Source: Kribbella sp. NBC_00382
GTDB taxonomy: Bacteria; Actinomycetota; Actinomycetes; Propionibacteriales; Kribbellaceae
Reading direction: 5' to 3'
DNA length: 64,000 bases
Assembly: GCF_036067295.1 (NCBI RefSeq)
Contig: NZ_CP107954.1
Location: 8,308,001 to 8,372,000, forward strand
Shown here: piece after piece, positions 37,603-46,727 of the stretch
Layout of the letters: every line of letters starts with the position of its first letter
Numbering within the stretch: position 1 is the stretch's first letter
Notes under the pieces: generated by a model
Databases searched by the model: none
What the model was told of the DNA's origin: nothing
Seen by the model: the letters and a program-made list of their open reading frames with translations, nothing else
Made by a program: the position numbers and the translations under genes

Positions 37603-37642
37603 TGTCGAGAACCCGTCGGCAGCCTCGTCCCCGGGGTGTAAG
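37603..37642 (+). promoter_or_regulatory. ECF42-type promoter of the PPOX-fold gene
   Basis: TGTCGA (37603-37608), 17 bp, CGTC (37626-37629), then CCCGGGGTGTAAG. The -35 is an exact match to the published ECF42 consensus. The block is nearly identical in sequence and spacing to that of the DGPF gene at 13191-13230. Confidence 0.75.
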
Positions 37643-37679
37643 AGCCAATCCTTAGGGCCAAACCGAGAGGAAGAACATC

Positions 37680-38174
37680 ATGAACAAGACCGAGATCGCC
37701 GAGATCCTCGCCAAGCCGTACTCGCAGGACCTGTTGAACGGCCCCGAGCCGGCCCGGTTCGCCTACAACGGCCTGGACGGCGATCCGCGGGTGATCCCGA
37801 TCGGCTTCTGGGTGGAGGACGACCAGATCCAGATCGCCACCGTGCCGAAGGCGGCCAAGGTCGCCGCACTGCGCAAGCACCCGAAGGTCGCGCTGACCAT
37901 CGACACCGGCGCCTTCCCCCCGAAGGTCCTGCTGCTCCGCGGCACCGCCGAGGTCGAGCTGGTCCAGGGCATCCCCGAGGGCTACCTGGTCGCCGGCCGC
38001 AAGGTGATGGCCGACGAGGAGCAGTACGCCGGCTGGCTCGAAGGCGTGAAGGCCCTGTACGACGAAATGGTGCTCATCACCGTCACCCTCACCTGGGCCA
38101 AACTCCTCGACTTCGAAACCACCATCCCCAAGGCCGTCGAAGACCTGATCACCGCCAAACAGCAGCAGAGCTAG
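37680..38174 (+). CDS. Pyridoxamine-5'-phosphate-oxidase-fold protein
   Basis: A 164-residue flavin-reductase-like split-barrel protein. NGLDGDPRVIPIGFWVED and KAAKVAALRKHPKVALTID match PPOX-type families. KVLLLRGTAEVE is the central strand pair. Members bind FMN, F420 or haem; the ligand here is unknown. GAGAGGAAG precedes ATG 37680. The gene is expressed from an ECF42-like promoter shared with the DGPF gene. It shares a CTAG stop with the convergent ethylmalonyl-CoA mutase gene (38171-38174). Confidence 0.82.
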   Translation: MNKTEIAEILAKPYSQDLLNGPEPARFAYNGLDGDPRVIPIGFWVEDDQIQIATVPKAAKVAALRKHPKVALTIDTGAFPPKVLLLRGTAEVELVQGIPEGYLVAGRKVMADEEQYAGWLEGVKALYDEMVLITVTLTWAKLLDFETTIPKAVEDLITAKQQQS

Positions 38175-40150
38175 AGATGGTTGGCGCGGCGGATGACGTC
38201 GACGACGTTGGACATCATGCCGGTCAGGTCGTAGTCCTTTGGGGTGTAGACGGCGGCGACGCCGGCGGACTGGAGGGCTCGGGCGTCGGCGTCGGGGACG
38301 ATGCCGCCGACGACGACCGGGACGTCTTCGAGGCCGGTTTCGCGGAGGCCTTTGACGACCTGGGGGACGAGTTCCATGTGGGAACCGGACAGGATCGAGA
38401 GGCCTACGCAGTGGACGTCCTCTGCGACGGCGGCGGCGACGATCTGTTCGGGGGTCAGGCGGATGCCCTGGTAGATCACCTCGAAACCGACGTCACGGGC
38501 CCGTACCGCGACCTGCTCGGCGCCGTTCGAGTGACCGTCCAGGCCGGGCTTGCCGACCAGGAAGCGGAGCCGGCCGCCCAACTCGTCGGACGTTGCCGCG
38601 ACCTTCGCGCGGACAGCCGCAATCGCTTCGCCTCCGCCGGAGACGCCGACTGATCCGGAGACGCCGGTCGGCGCGCGGTACTCGCCGAACATCTCCCGCA
38701 GTACGCCCGACCACTCCCCCGTCGTCGCGCCCGCGCGGACGCAGGTGAGGGTGGCTTGCATGAGGTTCTCAGTGCCCTTGGCGGCCTCACGCAGCCGGGC
38801 GAGTGCATCCTCGACCGCTTTCGCGTCGCGCTGCTCGCGCCAGAGCTGCAAAGACTTCAACGCGGCCGCCTCGGCCTGCGGGTCCGCCGTCTGGATCGCG
38901 GTGTCGAGATCGGCCGTGAGCGGTGACGGGTCGGTGTTCTCGAACTTGTTGACCCCGACCACGACCTGCTCACCCGACTCGATCCGCTGCCGGCGCTCGG
39001 CGTGCGACGCGACCAGCGCCTGCTTGAGATAGCCACTCTCGACCGCGACGACGGCGCCGCCCATCGCCTGAACGCGGTCGATCTCCTCCTGCGCCCCGGC
39101 GACCAGCTCGTCCACCTTCGCCTCGATCACATGCGAGCCGTCGAAGATGTCGTCGTACTCGAGCAGATCGGACTCGTACGCCAGTACCTGCTGCATCCGG
39201 AGCGACCACTGCTGATCCCACGGCCGCGGCAACCCGAGCGCCTCGTTCCACGCGGGCAGCTGGACGGCCCGGGCACGCGCGTTCTTTGAGAGCGTGACGC
39301 CGAGCATCTCGAGCACGATTCGCTGGACGTTGTTCTCAGGTTGGGCCTCGGTCAAGCCGAGCGAGTTCACCTGTACGCCGTACCGCAACCGGCGGGCCTT
39401 GGCGTCCGTCACGCCGTACCGGTTGAGGCAGACCTCGTCCCACAGCCGCACGAACGCGCGCATCTTGCAGGTCTCCTCGATGAACCGCACGCCCGCGTTG
39501 ACGAAGAACGAGATCCGCTGGACGACATCCCCGAACCGATCGGCCGGTACCTGACCACCGTCGCGCACGCGGTCCAGTACTGCGATGGCCGTCGACAACG
39601 CGAACGCCAACTCCTGCACGGGCGTCGCGCCGGCCTCCTGCAGGTGGTAGCTGCAGATGTTGATCGGGTTCCACTTGGGAACGTTGGAGACCGTGTACGC
39701 GATCAGATCGGTACTGAGCCGCAGCGACGCGTCGGGCGGGAAGGCGTACGTGCCGCGGGAGAGGTACTCCTTGACGATGTCGTTCTGCGTCGTACCGGTC
39801 AGCTCGTCCGGCAGCGCACCCTGCTCCTGCGCGGCGACCTGGTAGAGCGCGAGCAACCACATCGCGGTCGCGTTGATCGTCATCGACGTGTTCATCTGCG
39901 CGAGCGGGATCTGATCGAACAGCGCCCGCACGTCGCCAAGATGAGCCACCGGTACGCCGACCTTGCCGACCTCACCCTTGGCGAGTGGATGATCCGCGTC
40001 GTACCCGGTCTGCGTGGGCAGGTCGAAGGCGACCGACAACCCCGTCTGGCCCTTGGCCAAGTTGCGCCTGAAGAGCGCGTTCGACTCCGCCGCCGACGAG
40101 TGCCCGGCGTACGTCCGCATAACCCACGGCCGATCCTTCTCGCTGCCCAT
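38171..40150 (-). CDS. ecm: Ethylmalonyl-CoA mutase (MeaA-type)
   Basis: The protein has 659 residues from ATG 40150. The N-terminal TIM barrel binds acyl-CoA (RTYAGHSSAAESNALFRRNL; GLSVAFDLPTQTGYD; NTSMTINATAMW). The C-terminal B12 domain has LDGHSNG (D-x-H-x-x-G) and CVGLSILSGSHMELVP. Single-chain length and features fit ethylmalonyl-CoA mutase, which makes methylsuccinyl-CoA in the ethylmalonyl-CoA pathway. True methylmalonyl-CoA mutase is similar, so assignment is likely but not proven. It needs adenosylcobalamin, which the PduO-type protein at 52655 can supply. The palindrome-rich region at 40250-40336 lies upstream. Confidence 0.85.
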   Translation of the reverse strand: MGSEKDRPWVMRTYAGHSSAAESNALFRRNLAKGQTGLSVAFDLPTQTGYDADHPLAKGEVGKVGVPVAHLGDVRALFDQIPLAQMNTSMTINATAMWLLALYQVAAQEQGALPDELTGTTQNDIVKEYLSRGTYAFPPDASLRLSTDLIAYTVSNVPKWNPINICSYHLQEAGATPVQELAFALSTAIAVLDRVRDGGQVPADRFGDVVQRISFFVNAGVRFIEETCKMRAFVRLWDEVCLNRYGVTDAKARRLRYGVQVNSLGLTEAQPENNVQRIVLEMLGVTLSKNARARAVQLPAWNEALGLPRPWDQQWSLRMQQVLAYESDLLEYDDIFDGSHVIEAKVDELVAGAQEEIDRVQAMGGAVVAVESGYLKQALVASHAERRQRIESGEQVVVGVNKFENTDPSPLTADLDTAIQTADPQAEAAALKSLQLWREQRDAKAVEDALARLREAAKGTENLMQATLTCVRAGATTGEWSGVLREMFGEYRAPTGVSGSVGVSGGGEAIAAVRAKVAATSDELGGRLRFLVGKPGLDGHSNGAEQVAVRARDVGFEVIYQGIRLTPEQIVAAAVAEDVHCVGLSILSGSHMELVPQVVKGLRETGLEDVPVVVGGIVPDADARALQSAGVAAVYTPKDYDLTGMMSNVVDVIRRANHL

Positions 40151-40249
40151 GTACCCGAGAGTAGGACTATGTGCCCTTGTGAGTCCCCCACCCGTGACTG
40201 GTGTCACGAGCGGGGTAGGTCACACACCAACCCCACCGACGGCGAGGAG

Positions 40250-40336
40250 CCATCTCGGGGGTTAACCCCTCAGATGGTCGGTTGCCACCCCAGGTTCTCG
40301 GCAGGCAACCCACCACTTCAGGGGTTAACCCCTGAA
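40250..40336. promoter_or_regulatory. Repeated palindromes upstream of the mutase gene
   Basis: Three dyads lie in 87 bp. First, CCATCT (40250-40255) with AGATGG (40272-40277) encloses GGGGTTAACCCC. Second, GGTTGCC (40280-40286) pairs with GGCAACC (40304-40310). Third, TTCAGGGGTTAACCCCTGAA (40317-40336) is a perfect 20-bp palindrome. The two GGGGTTAACCCC cores are 61 bp apart. They may be paired operators for the mutase gene or a terminator for the STAS gene, or both. Confidence 0.65.
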
Positions 40337-40371
40337 ACGGGCATGGGCTGGTTGAGCGCCGAGGGGAATGC

Positions 40372-40680
40372 TCAGGCGGATATCGGGAGGGGGGTGCGTT
40401 CGACGTGGAGGATTCGGTGGAGGCGGGTGACCGCGAGGATGCGGATCACCGACGGGAGTGGGTGGCGTAGGACCAACTGCCGGCCCAGGAGCTGGGTGCG
40501 GCGGTGGGTGGCTACGAGGAGGCCCAGGCCGGTGGCGTCCAAGGCGTCGAGGGATTCCAGGTCGACGATGACGTCGCCGTCGGAGTTGTCGATCAGGTGG
40601 TTGAGTCGCTGTCGTACGTCGCCCACCGAACGGACGTCCAGCAGTCCGGTCAGGTAGATCACGTGGGTCGGTGCGAGCAT
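40372..40680 (-). CDS. STAS-domain anti-sigma-factor antagonist
   Basis: A 102-residue single STAS domain. IYLTGLLDVRSVGDVRQRL is typical of the N-terminus. The phospho-acceptor position is Thr50 in LDATGLG, where RsbV and SpoIIAA have Ser or Thr. It would bind an anti-sigma kinase and be phosphorylated by it. No partner kinase is adjacent, so its network is elsewhere. Confidence 0.88.
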   Translation of the reverse strand: MLAPTHVIYLTGLLDVRSVGDVRQRLNHLIDNSDGDVIVDLESLDALDATGLGLLVATHRRTQLLGRQLVLRHPLPSVIRILAVTRLHRILHVERTPLPISA

Positions 40681-40805
40681 GTCCGTGCCCTCCGCTCTTC
40701 CGGCGGCCCCCGAGAATCGGCCGCGCTTGCAGCGTTGTATTGGTAGAGACTCCCTGGCGACGCGTTAGGTTGCCAAGAGTTCGTGATCTTCCATTTCGCG
40801 AGACA

Positions 40806-41162
40806 ATGGTGTCCGTGTTCGCTGAGCACTACTTCCTCTTCCCCGTCGTGGCCATCGCGTTCGCGGGCGGCATGGTGCTGCTCACCCGCTGGGCGTTCTC
40901 CAAGGCCAAAGGCGGGTCCTTGGTGCGCCGTACTGACTACTCCCCGGCCGAAAAGGACAGTTTCGGACTGTTGATCGACGTCCAGACGGTCCAGACGTAC
41001 AACGAGGCCCGGGTGAAGGTCGCGATGCTGAAGGATTTCGGCATCAAGGCGACGGCCGCGCGGACCAAGCAGGACGCCAGACCGGCCGTGAAACACGGCT
41101 GGAGCGTCTACGTCTGGCCGGCCGACGAGCAGGCCGCCCGAGGATTCCTGAACTCTTTCTGA
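40806..41162 (+). CDS. Small membrane-anchored protein
   Basis: A 118-residue protein. One N-terminal membrane helix (HYFLFPVVAIAFAGGMVLL) is followed by a basic region and an alpha/beta cytosolic domain (DSFGLLIDVQTVQTYNEARV; KHGWSVYVWPADEQAARGF). The C-terminal domain looks like a compact fold seen in actinobacterial hypothetical proteins. ATG 40806 is the most plausible start (GTG 40812 is also possible). Function is unknown. Confidence 0.75.
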   Translation: MVSVFAEHYFLFPVVAIAFAGGMVLLTRWAFSKAKGGSLVRRTDYSPAEKDSFGLLIDVQTVQTYNEARVKVAMLKDFGIKATAARTKQDARPAVKHGWSVYVWPADEQAARGFLNSF

Positions 41163-41336
41163 CTCCCGTTGTCATCCGGATCGACCCCCAGCGCGTCATG
41201 AACGCGGACTGTCGGCGGGGTCGAGAAGGGTTCTGGGGACATCGGACAAGAACAGGGTGAGCCGGACGGCAGCACCAGCGCTGCCCCGGGACCGACAGGT
41301 CCCGGCGAGCCTCCGGCCGACAGCATGAGGAGTTCG

Positions 41337-41978
41337 ATGACGCCCGACCTCGCCTTGGCGACGCTCGCGTTGCCCGGCCGGCCGCTGGTGTCCAGCCGGG
41401 TGGACCTGATCCCCGACGAGGACGCCCGCACTCTGGAAGCGTCGACACGGGAGCCCGACCGGTTCACCCTGATCTTCGACCGGTACTTCCCTCAGGTGCA
41501 CTCCTACGTCGCGCGCCGGCTGGGCAGCGACCTGGCCGACGACCTGGCCGCGGAGACGTTCCTGGTCGCGTTCCGGCAGCGGGCCAAGTTCGACGGGCGC
41601 AACGGCGTCGTCCGGGCCTGGCTCTACGGGATCGCGACCAACCTGATCCGGCGACACCGGCGCGACGAAGTACGGGCATGGCGGGCGACTGCCAAGCTGC
41701 CGCTGCCGACGTCGACGGGTGGTCATGAGGAACGCGTCGCCGCTCAGGTGACCGCGCAGGGCGCCAGTCGCCAGCTCGCGGCCGCGCTGGCGAAGGTTTC
41801 CGCCAAGGACCGCGAAGTACTCATGCTCGTGGCGCTCGGCGAACTCACGTACGACGAGGTCGCCGCAGCGCTCGGCATCGCCAACGGGACCGTGGCGTCG
41901 CGCCTGTCCCGAGCCCGCAAGGTGGTTCGTGAACACCTCGGCCACACCGATCCGACCGCAACTCGCGATGAGGCCTGA
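41337..41978 (+). CDS. ECF RNA polymerase sigma factor
   Basis: A 213-residue sigma factor. ATG 41337 follows GAGGAG by five bases, preferred over ATG 41325. Region 2 holds DLADDLAAETFLVAF and VRAWLYGIATNLIRRHRR. Region 4 has LMLVALGELTYDEVAAALGI, the helix-turn-helix. There is no C-terminal extension, so it is not of the ECF41/ECF42 type. One base separates its stop from the next gene (41980), and such sigma/CU044_5270 pairs are common in actinobacteria. The role of the partner is unknown; it may modulate the sigma factor. Confidence 0.92.
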   Translation: MTPDLALATLALPGRPLVSSRVDLIPDEDARTLEASTREPDRFTLIFDRYFPQVHSYVARRLGSDLADDLAAETFLVAFRQRAKFDGRNGVVRAWLYGIATNLIRRHRRDEVRAWRATAKLPLPTSTGGHEERVAAQVTAQGASRQLAAALAKVSAKDREVLMLVALGELTYDEVAAALGIANGTVASRLSRARKVVREHLGHTDPTATRDEA

Positions 41979-41979
41979 G

Positions 41980-43116
41980 ATGAACGAGTTCGACAAGATC
42001 CGCAAAGCCTTCCCCGAGCAGCCCGGCCCGTCCGCGGACGCGACGAACAAGGCGCGCCGGCAGGTCCAGGACCTCATCCGTGAGGCGCAGACCGCCAAAC
42101 ACCGAGACCGCTGGTACGCCGCGGCGAAGTCGGGGCGGGTCGGAATGGCCCTGACCGCGACGGCCGCCACCGTGGCGCTGGCCGCGCTCGCGACACCGCT
42201 GATCCTGGCGCCCGGCCCCGATGCCGGCGATGCGGGACCGGTGCCGAGCACGATCACGCCGACCAGCCCCAGGCTGACGACGGCCAGCCAGGTCCTGGTC
42301 CAGCTCGCCCTCAAGCAGGAGATCGACGAGAAGGTCTCCGGCAAGTACTTCCGGGTCCGCAACCTTCAGATCCGCGGCTTGATCGAGGTCGGCTCACCGA
42401 AGTACAAGATCGCGCAGAAGAGCATCACCGAGAGCTGGATGCCGATGCGGCAGGGCGTCGAGTCCTGGTTCGGCTGGGTCGATCTAGGGGCGCACCCGGC
42501 GACTCGCGCGGACGCGGCCAAGTGGCGAGCCCAAGGGTCGCCGACGCAGTGGCCGCAGAGCGAGACCGATCCGATCACGATGGCGCCGAGCGAGCCGGTC
42601 GTGAACAAGATGACCTTCGACGAGGTTCCGCCCGGCTACTACCTGAGCGGGGTCAAGCCGGTGACCGCCCAGCAGATCCAGGCGCTGCCGACCGACCCCG
42701 AGAAGCTCCGCGCCGTGCTCGCGGCGAAGCCGGAGGCGTGGATGACGGCCGACGACATCAACTACCAGGTCTTCAACGCGGCCGGGCGGTTGCTGTTCGA
42801 GATGCCGTCGCCGCCGAAGCTGCGGGGCGCGGCGCTGCGAGTGCTGTCGATGCTGCCGGGCGTGCGGATCAAGGAGAACGTCAAGGATCCGATCGGCCGG
42901 ACCGGCACCCAGATCAGCATGGACTGGGCCAAGCCCGGTCGGCCTTCCAGCGGACCGACCCGGCTCTGGGACGGCAAGACCAACTACGTCGTCGACCCGG
43001 CCACGGGCCGGTTGCTGAGTTCGGAGTACGACGGTCAGAAGAAGGGTGCCAGCGTCGTCCTCGAGTCCGGCTGGACCGACGAGAAGCCGACGCCGCCCTC
43101 CCCAGCCATCCGCTGA
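41980..43116 (+). CDS. CU044_5270-family membrane protein, sigma partner
   Basis: The protein has 378 residues from ATG 41980. A cytosolic N-terminus (EFDKIRKAFPEQPGPSADAT, then KARRQVQDL) is followed by one membrane segment at about 50-75 and a long extracytoplasmic domain. Such layout resembles anti-sigma-like proteins in which a short cytosolic N-terminus binds the sigma factor. The family's biochemical role is unproven. It is translated with the sigma gene (one-base gap). Confidence 0.82.
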   Translation: MNEFDKIRKAFPEQPGPSADATNKARRQVQDLIREAQTAKHRDRWYAAAKSGRVGMALTATAATVALAALATPLILAPGPDAGDAGPVPSTITPTSPRLTTASQVLVQLALKQEIDEKVSGKYFRVRNLQIRGLIEVGSPKYKIAQKSITESWMPMRQGVESWFGWVDLGAHPATRADAAKWRAQGSPTQWPQSETDPITMAPSEPVVNKMTFDEVPPGYYLSGVKPVTAQQIQALPTDPEKLRAVLAAKPEAWMTADDINYQVFNAAGRLLFEMPSPPKLRGAALRVLSMLPGVRIKENVKDPIGRTGTQISMDWAKPGRPSSGPTRLWDGKTNYVVDPATGRLLSSEYDGQKKGASVVLESGWTDEKPTPPSPAIR

Positions 43117-43160
43117 AGCCCGCTCCCCGCTAGAGCCCGCTAAAGCCCCTCGCCTGATCC

Positions 43161-43186
43161 GGCGACGGCCCCGCCCGGCCGTCGCC
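43161..43186 (+). terminator. Terminator after the sigma/CU044 operon
   Basis: GGCGACGGCC and GGCCGTCGCC form a 10-bp perfect stem around CCGCCC, 45 bp past the stop. Confidence 0.8.
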
Positions 43187-43250
43187 GTGCTTCGCCCTGC
43201 CCGACTGTGCTTTCCCACGCCCCAGAAACGCCCATTTCGTGAGGTGAACC

Positions 43251-46200
43251 TTGTCCCGATCCCGCAAGCTGGCCGCCGCGACCATCGTGTCGCTGGCGGT
43301 CGCCGCCGCCCTCGCGGTCCCCGCCGCCGGCCTCCAGAACCCTCCCCCGAGCCAACCCAGCGCCGGTACTGATGGAGCCGGCGCTGGGTTGGCGGCCACC
43401 GTCAATCCGCTCACCATCACCCTCGTCACCGGCGACAAGGTGACCGTAGGGCGAACCGCCACCGGTTACACCCCCGTCACCGTCCAGGCAGGCCCCGGCC
43501 GCGAAGGAATGGCCTTCCACAAGGTCTCCTTCAAGGGCAAGGAACTCGTCGTCCCGCTGGACGCCTTCCCGCTCGTCTCGTCGGGCATCGTCGACGAGCG
43601 ACTCTTCGACGTCAGCCTGCTCGCCACCCTCGGCCTGGATGACAAGTCGTCGCCCCGCCTCCCATTGCTGGTCCAGTACGCCGCCGGTGGCGCGGCCCGT
43701 GCCGTCCGCTCCGCCCTCCCCGAGGGCACGTTGGTCAAGCGCGAACTGCCGATCATCGACGCCGTCGCGATCGGCCAGGAACGATCGCAAGCCGGCGACC
43801 TCTGGTTCAACTGGCTCAACAGCCCGCAGGCCAAGCGCAAAACCGGCCTGGCCGGCACCGTCAAGAAGCTCTGGCTCGACGGCGGCGTCACCCCGAACCT
43901 CGACCGCAGCGTCCCGCAGATCGGCGCCCCGGCAGCCTGGAAGGCCGGCTTCACCGGCAAGGGCGTGAAGGTCGCCGTGCTCGACTCCGGGTACGACGCG
44001 ACGCACCCCGACTTCAAGGACCGGGTGATCGCCACCAAGGGCTTCACCGCGGACCAAGATGGCACTGTCGATGAGAAGGACGTCGTCGACCGGATCGGCC
44101 ACGGCACCCACACTGCCTCGACCGTGGCCGGTACCGGTGCAGCGTCGGGCGGCAAGTACAAGGGCGTCGCTCCCGATGCCGGCCTGATGATCGGCAAGGT
44201 GTGCGGCGATCGCAACTGCGAGTCGTCCGCGATGATCGCCGGCATGCAGTGGGCCGCCGAGTCCGGCGCGAAGGTCGTCAATATGAGCATCGGCGGCGGC
44301 CCGAGCGACGGTACGGACATCCTTTCCGAGACCATCAACGAGCTGACCGCCAGTACCGGCACGCTGTTCGTCGTCTCGGCCGGCAACTTCGGCGCCGCGC
44401 AGACCGTATCGACCCCGGCCGCGGCGGATGCCGCCCTGGCCGTCGCCTCGGTCACCAAGTCCGACACCCACAGCGAGTTCTCCAGCCAGGGCCCGCGCGT
44501 CGGCGACCTGTCGGTGAAGCCCGACATCTCCGCTCCCGGCAGCCACATCGTGGCCGCCCGCGCGGCGAACACGCCGCTGGCACCGTTCGCGATCAACGAT
44601 TCGTACGCGGATCTGTCCGGTACTTCGATGGCCGCGCCCCACGTCGCCGGCGCGGCCGCCCTGCTCGCCCAGCAGCACCCGGACTGGAAGGCCCCGGAGC
44701 TGAAGTCGGCGTTGATGGGCTCGTCGGTCGGACTCGACGGCCAAGGCATCTACACCCAGGGCGCCGGCCGGGTCGACGTCGCGCAGGCGATCAAGCAAGA
44801 GGTCCTGGCGATGCCCAGCAACCTCAACCTCGGGCTGCAAGCGGCACCGCACGACGACGACAAGCCGGTCACGAAGCCGGTGACGTACGTCAACAAGAGC
44901 TCCCACCCGGTCAGGCTGACTCTCCGCCTCGAAGGCGCCAAGCTGTTCCGCCTCGACCGGTCCTCGATCACCATCCCGGCCAACGGCAGCGCGCAAGTCA
45001 ACGTCACGGGTCGCACCGACGGGCGTGAGGCCGAGGGCGCGTACGCCGCCTGGCTCATTGCCAACGGCAACGGCAACGGTCCGGCGATCCGCACGACCGT
45101 TGGCATCGGCAAGGAGGTGTCGACCTACGAGCACACCCTGCAGATGACGGACCGTACCGGCGCACCCGCCACCAACGACGACCTGCATCTGGCCGGTACC
45201 TACCTGATCAACATCGAACGCCAGGAGGGGTACTCGGTCGCGGCCGGCGACACCGTCAAGCTCCCGGCCGGGCACTACCTGGTCGACGGCTACGCCGCCA
45301 CCCTCAGGTCCGACGCGCCAGGCCTCCAGGAGATCACGTACTACACCGAAGGCGACCTGGTGATCGGCAAGACCGGGCCGGTCGTACTGGACGGCCGCCG
45401 GGCGGCGAAGGTCGCGTTCAAGGCTCCGGTCACCGGCGCCACCGCCGCGACCGGCGGGATTGGGATGAACCGGACGCTTGCCACCGGCACCTATATCGGC
45501 GGCGTCGGCCTCGACGGGAACGGCGTCCCCAACGCGGAGCCCGAGCTGTACGTCGTACCGAACAAGACAGGCACCGCTCAGACCTACACGGCGTACTCGC
45601 ATGTCGCCTGGGCCGGCGCTCCGGACGGGCCGGTGCCCGGCGTCGGGAGCTTCCTGAACAGCCCCTACCTGTACCACGATGTCGCCGTCTGGCCCGGCCG
45701 CATTCCGGCCCACCCGTCGGTGATCACCAAGCCTGCCGACTACGCGCACATCAACGCGTCGTACGCCGGTGAGCCCGGCTTCTACGCCGACAACTACGGC
45801 TTCCCCACGGCGCCGCAGCCGGCTGCGGACGGTACCCGGCTGCCGTTGTTCGTCTTCACGCCGGCGATCAGCATGAGCCTGCCGTTCCGGCGGGACGAGT
45901 ACTACTCGGCGAAGGGCGTGGAGTGGGCCTTCAGCAACCAGGTCTACAGCTTCAGCGAGGAGAACGGGTACGAGTACCACTCGGTGCTCGACTCCGAGGT
46001 GAATGCCTTCCGGGCCGGGAAGACGACGAAGCTCGACTGGCAGCGGGGTGTCTTCGGCCCGAGCCTGCCCGACCCGCGGATCGGCAATCCGGGACGGCCG
46101 AAGCTGCCTTGGGTGTCGCGCGATGGTGACATCCTGAGCGTCTACGTGCCGACCTTCTCCGACGGCGTGCCCAACCGGCTCGGTGATGTGGGCAGCGCGT

Positions 46201-46727
46201 CCGAGCAGACCACGCTGTTCCGCAACGGCCAGCAGATCGGCTCGACGGATTCGGTGGCGATCCAGACGTTCGCGCTACCGGCCGGCGCTGCGACGTACCG
46301 GCTGGCGAAGGTGGTCAAGCCGGGTCAGGTGTGGACCAAGCTGTCGACGGAGATCTCGTCGGAGTGGACGTTCAAGTCGCAGCGGACGCCGGACGGTGTC
46401 GACACTGCGCTGCCGCTGCTGAATGTGCGCTACACGCCGGCTTTGGATGACCGCAACCGGGCGCCCGGCGGCCGGTTCGAGTTCCCGGTCACCGTCCAGA
46501 CGGCGTTCCTCGCGCCCACCAAGCCGATCGTGTCGCTGCAGGTGTCGGCGTCCTTCGATGACGGCGGCTCGTGGCGGCCGGTGGCGGTACGGCGTACCGG
46601 CGTGAACACCTTCAAGGCGGCCGTCGACCAGCCGTCCAGCGGCTTCGTCACCCTGCGCTCGATCGCGATCGATGCCGCAGGCAACAAGGTCACGCAGACC
46701 ATCAAGCGGGCTTACGAAGTCAAGTAG
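43251..46727 (+). CDS. Large secreted subtilase (S8 serine protease)
   Basis: The protein has 1158 residues from TTG 43251, with GAGGTG a few bases upstream. An N-terminal signal peptide is visible (RSRKLAAATIVSLAVAAALA). The S8 domain at about 210-510 has the triad D245 (VLDSGYDATHPDF), H284 (GHGTHTAS) and S459 (SGTSMAAPH). The long C-terminal part has immunoglobulin-like beta segments (YVNKSSHPVRLTLRLEGAK) and no clear sorting motif. It is a secreted protease, probably degradative. The C-terminus overlaps no other gene; a terminator follows at 46741-46778. Confidence 0.95.
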   Translation: MSRSRKLAAATIVSLAVAAALAVPAAGLQNPPPSQPSAGTDGAGAGLAATVNPLTITLVTGDKVTVGRTATGYTPVTVQAGPGREGMAFHKVSFKGKELVVPLDAFPLVSSGIVDERLFDVSLLATLGLDDKSSPRLPLLVQYAAGGAARAVRSALPEGTLVKRELPIIDAVAIGQERSQAGDLWFNWLNSPQAKRKTGLAGTVKKLWLDGGVTPNLDRSVPQIGAPAAWKAGFTGKGVKVAVLDSGYDATHPDFKDRVIATKGFTADQDGTVDEKDVVDRIGHGTHTASTVAGTGAASGGKYKGVAPDAGLMIGKVCGDRNCESSAMIAGMQWAAESGAKVVNMSIGGGPSDGTDILSETINELTASTGTLFVVSAGNFGAAQTVSTPAAADAALAVASVTKSDTHSEFSSQGPRVGDLSVKPDISAPGSHIVAARAANTPLAPFAINDSYADLSGTSMAAPHVAGAAALLAQQHPDWKAPELKSALMGSSVGLDGQGIYTQGAGRVDVAQAIKQEVLAMPSNLNLGLQAAPHDDDKPVTKPVTYVNKSSHPVRLTLRLEGAKLFRLDRSSITIPANGSAQVNVTGRTDGREAEGAYAAWLIANGNGNGPAIRTTVGIGKEVSTYEHTLQMTDRTGAPATNDDLHLAGTYLINIERQEGYSVAAGDTVKLPAGHYLVDGYAATLRSDAPGLQEITYYTEGDLVIGKTGPVVLDGRRAAKVAFKAPVTGATAATGGIGMNRTLATGTYIGGVGLDGNGVPNAEPELYVVPNKTGTAQTYTAYSHVAWAGAPDGPVPGVGSFLNSPYLYHDVAVWPGRIPAHPSVITKPADYAHINASYAGEPGFYADNYGFPTAPQPAADGTRLPLFVFTPAISMSLPFRRDEYYSAKGVEWAFSNQVYSFSEENGYEYHSVLDSEVNAFRAGKTTKLDWQRGVFGPSLPDPRIGNPGRPKLPWVSRDGDILSVYVPTFSDGVPNRLGDVGSASEQTTLFRNGQQIGSTDSVAIQTFALPAGAATYRLAKVVKPGQVWTKLSTEISSEWTFKSQRTPDGVDTALPLLNVRYTPALDDRNRAPGGRFEFPVTVQTAFLAPTKPIVSLQVSASFDDGGSWRPVAVRRTGVNTFKAAVDQPSSGFVTLRSIAIDAAGNKVTQTIKRAYEVK

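Noticed and set aside
38171..40150. Large subunit of heterodimeric methylmalonyl-CoA mutase
   Set aside because: The length is about 660 rather than about 730 residues, there is no small-subunit partner, and the sequence pattern resembles MeaA-type enzymes.
43140..45980. 946-codon open frame antisense to the subtilase
   Set aside because: It is a shadow frame of high-GC coding DNA. The plus-strand protease has complete catalytic motifs, while the antisense product has no family features.
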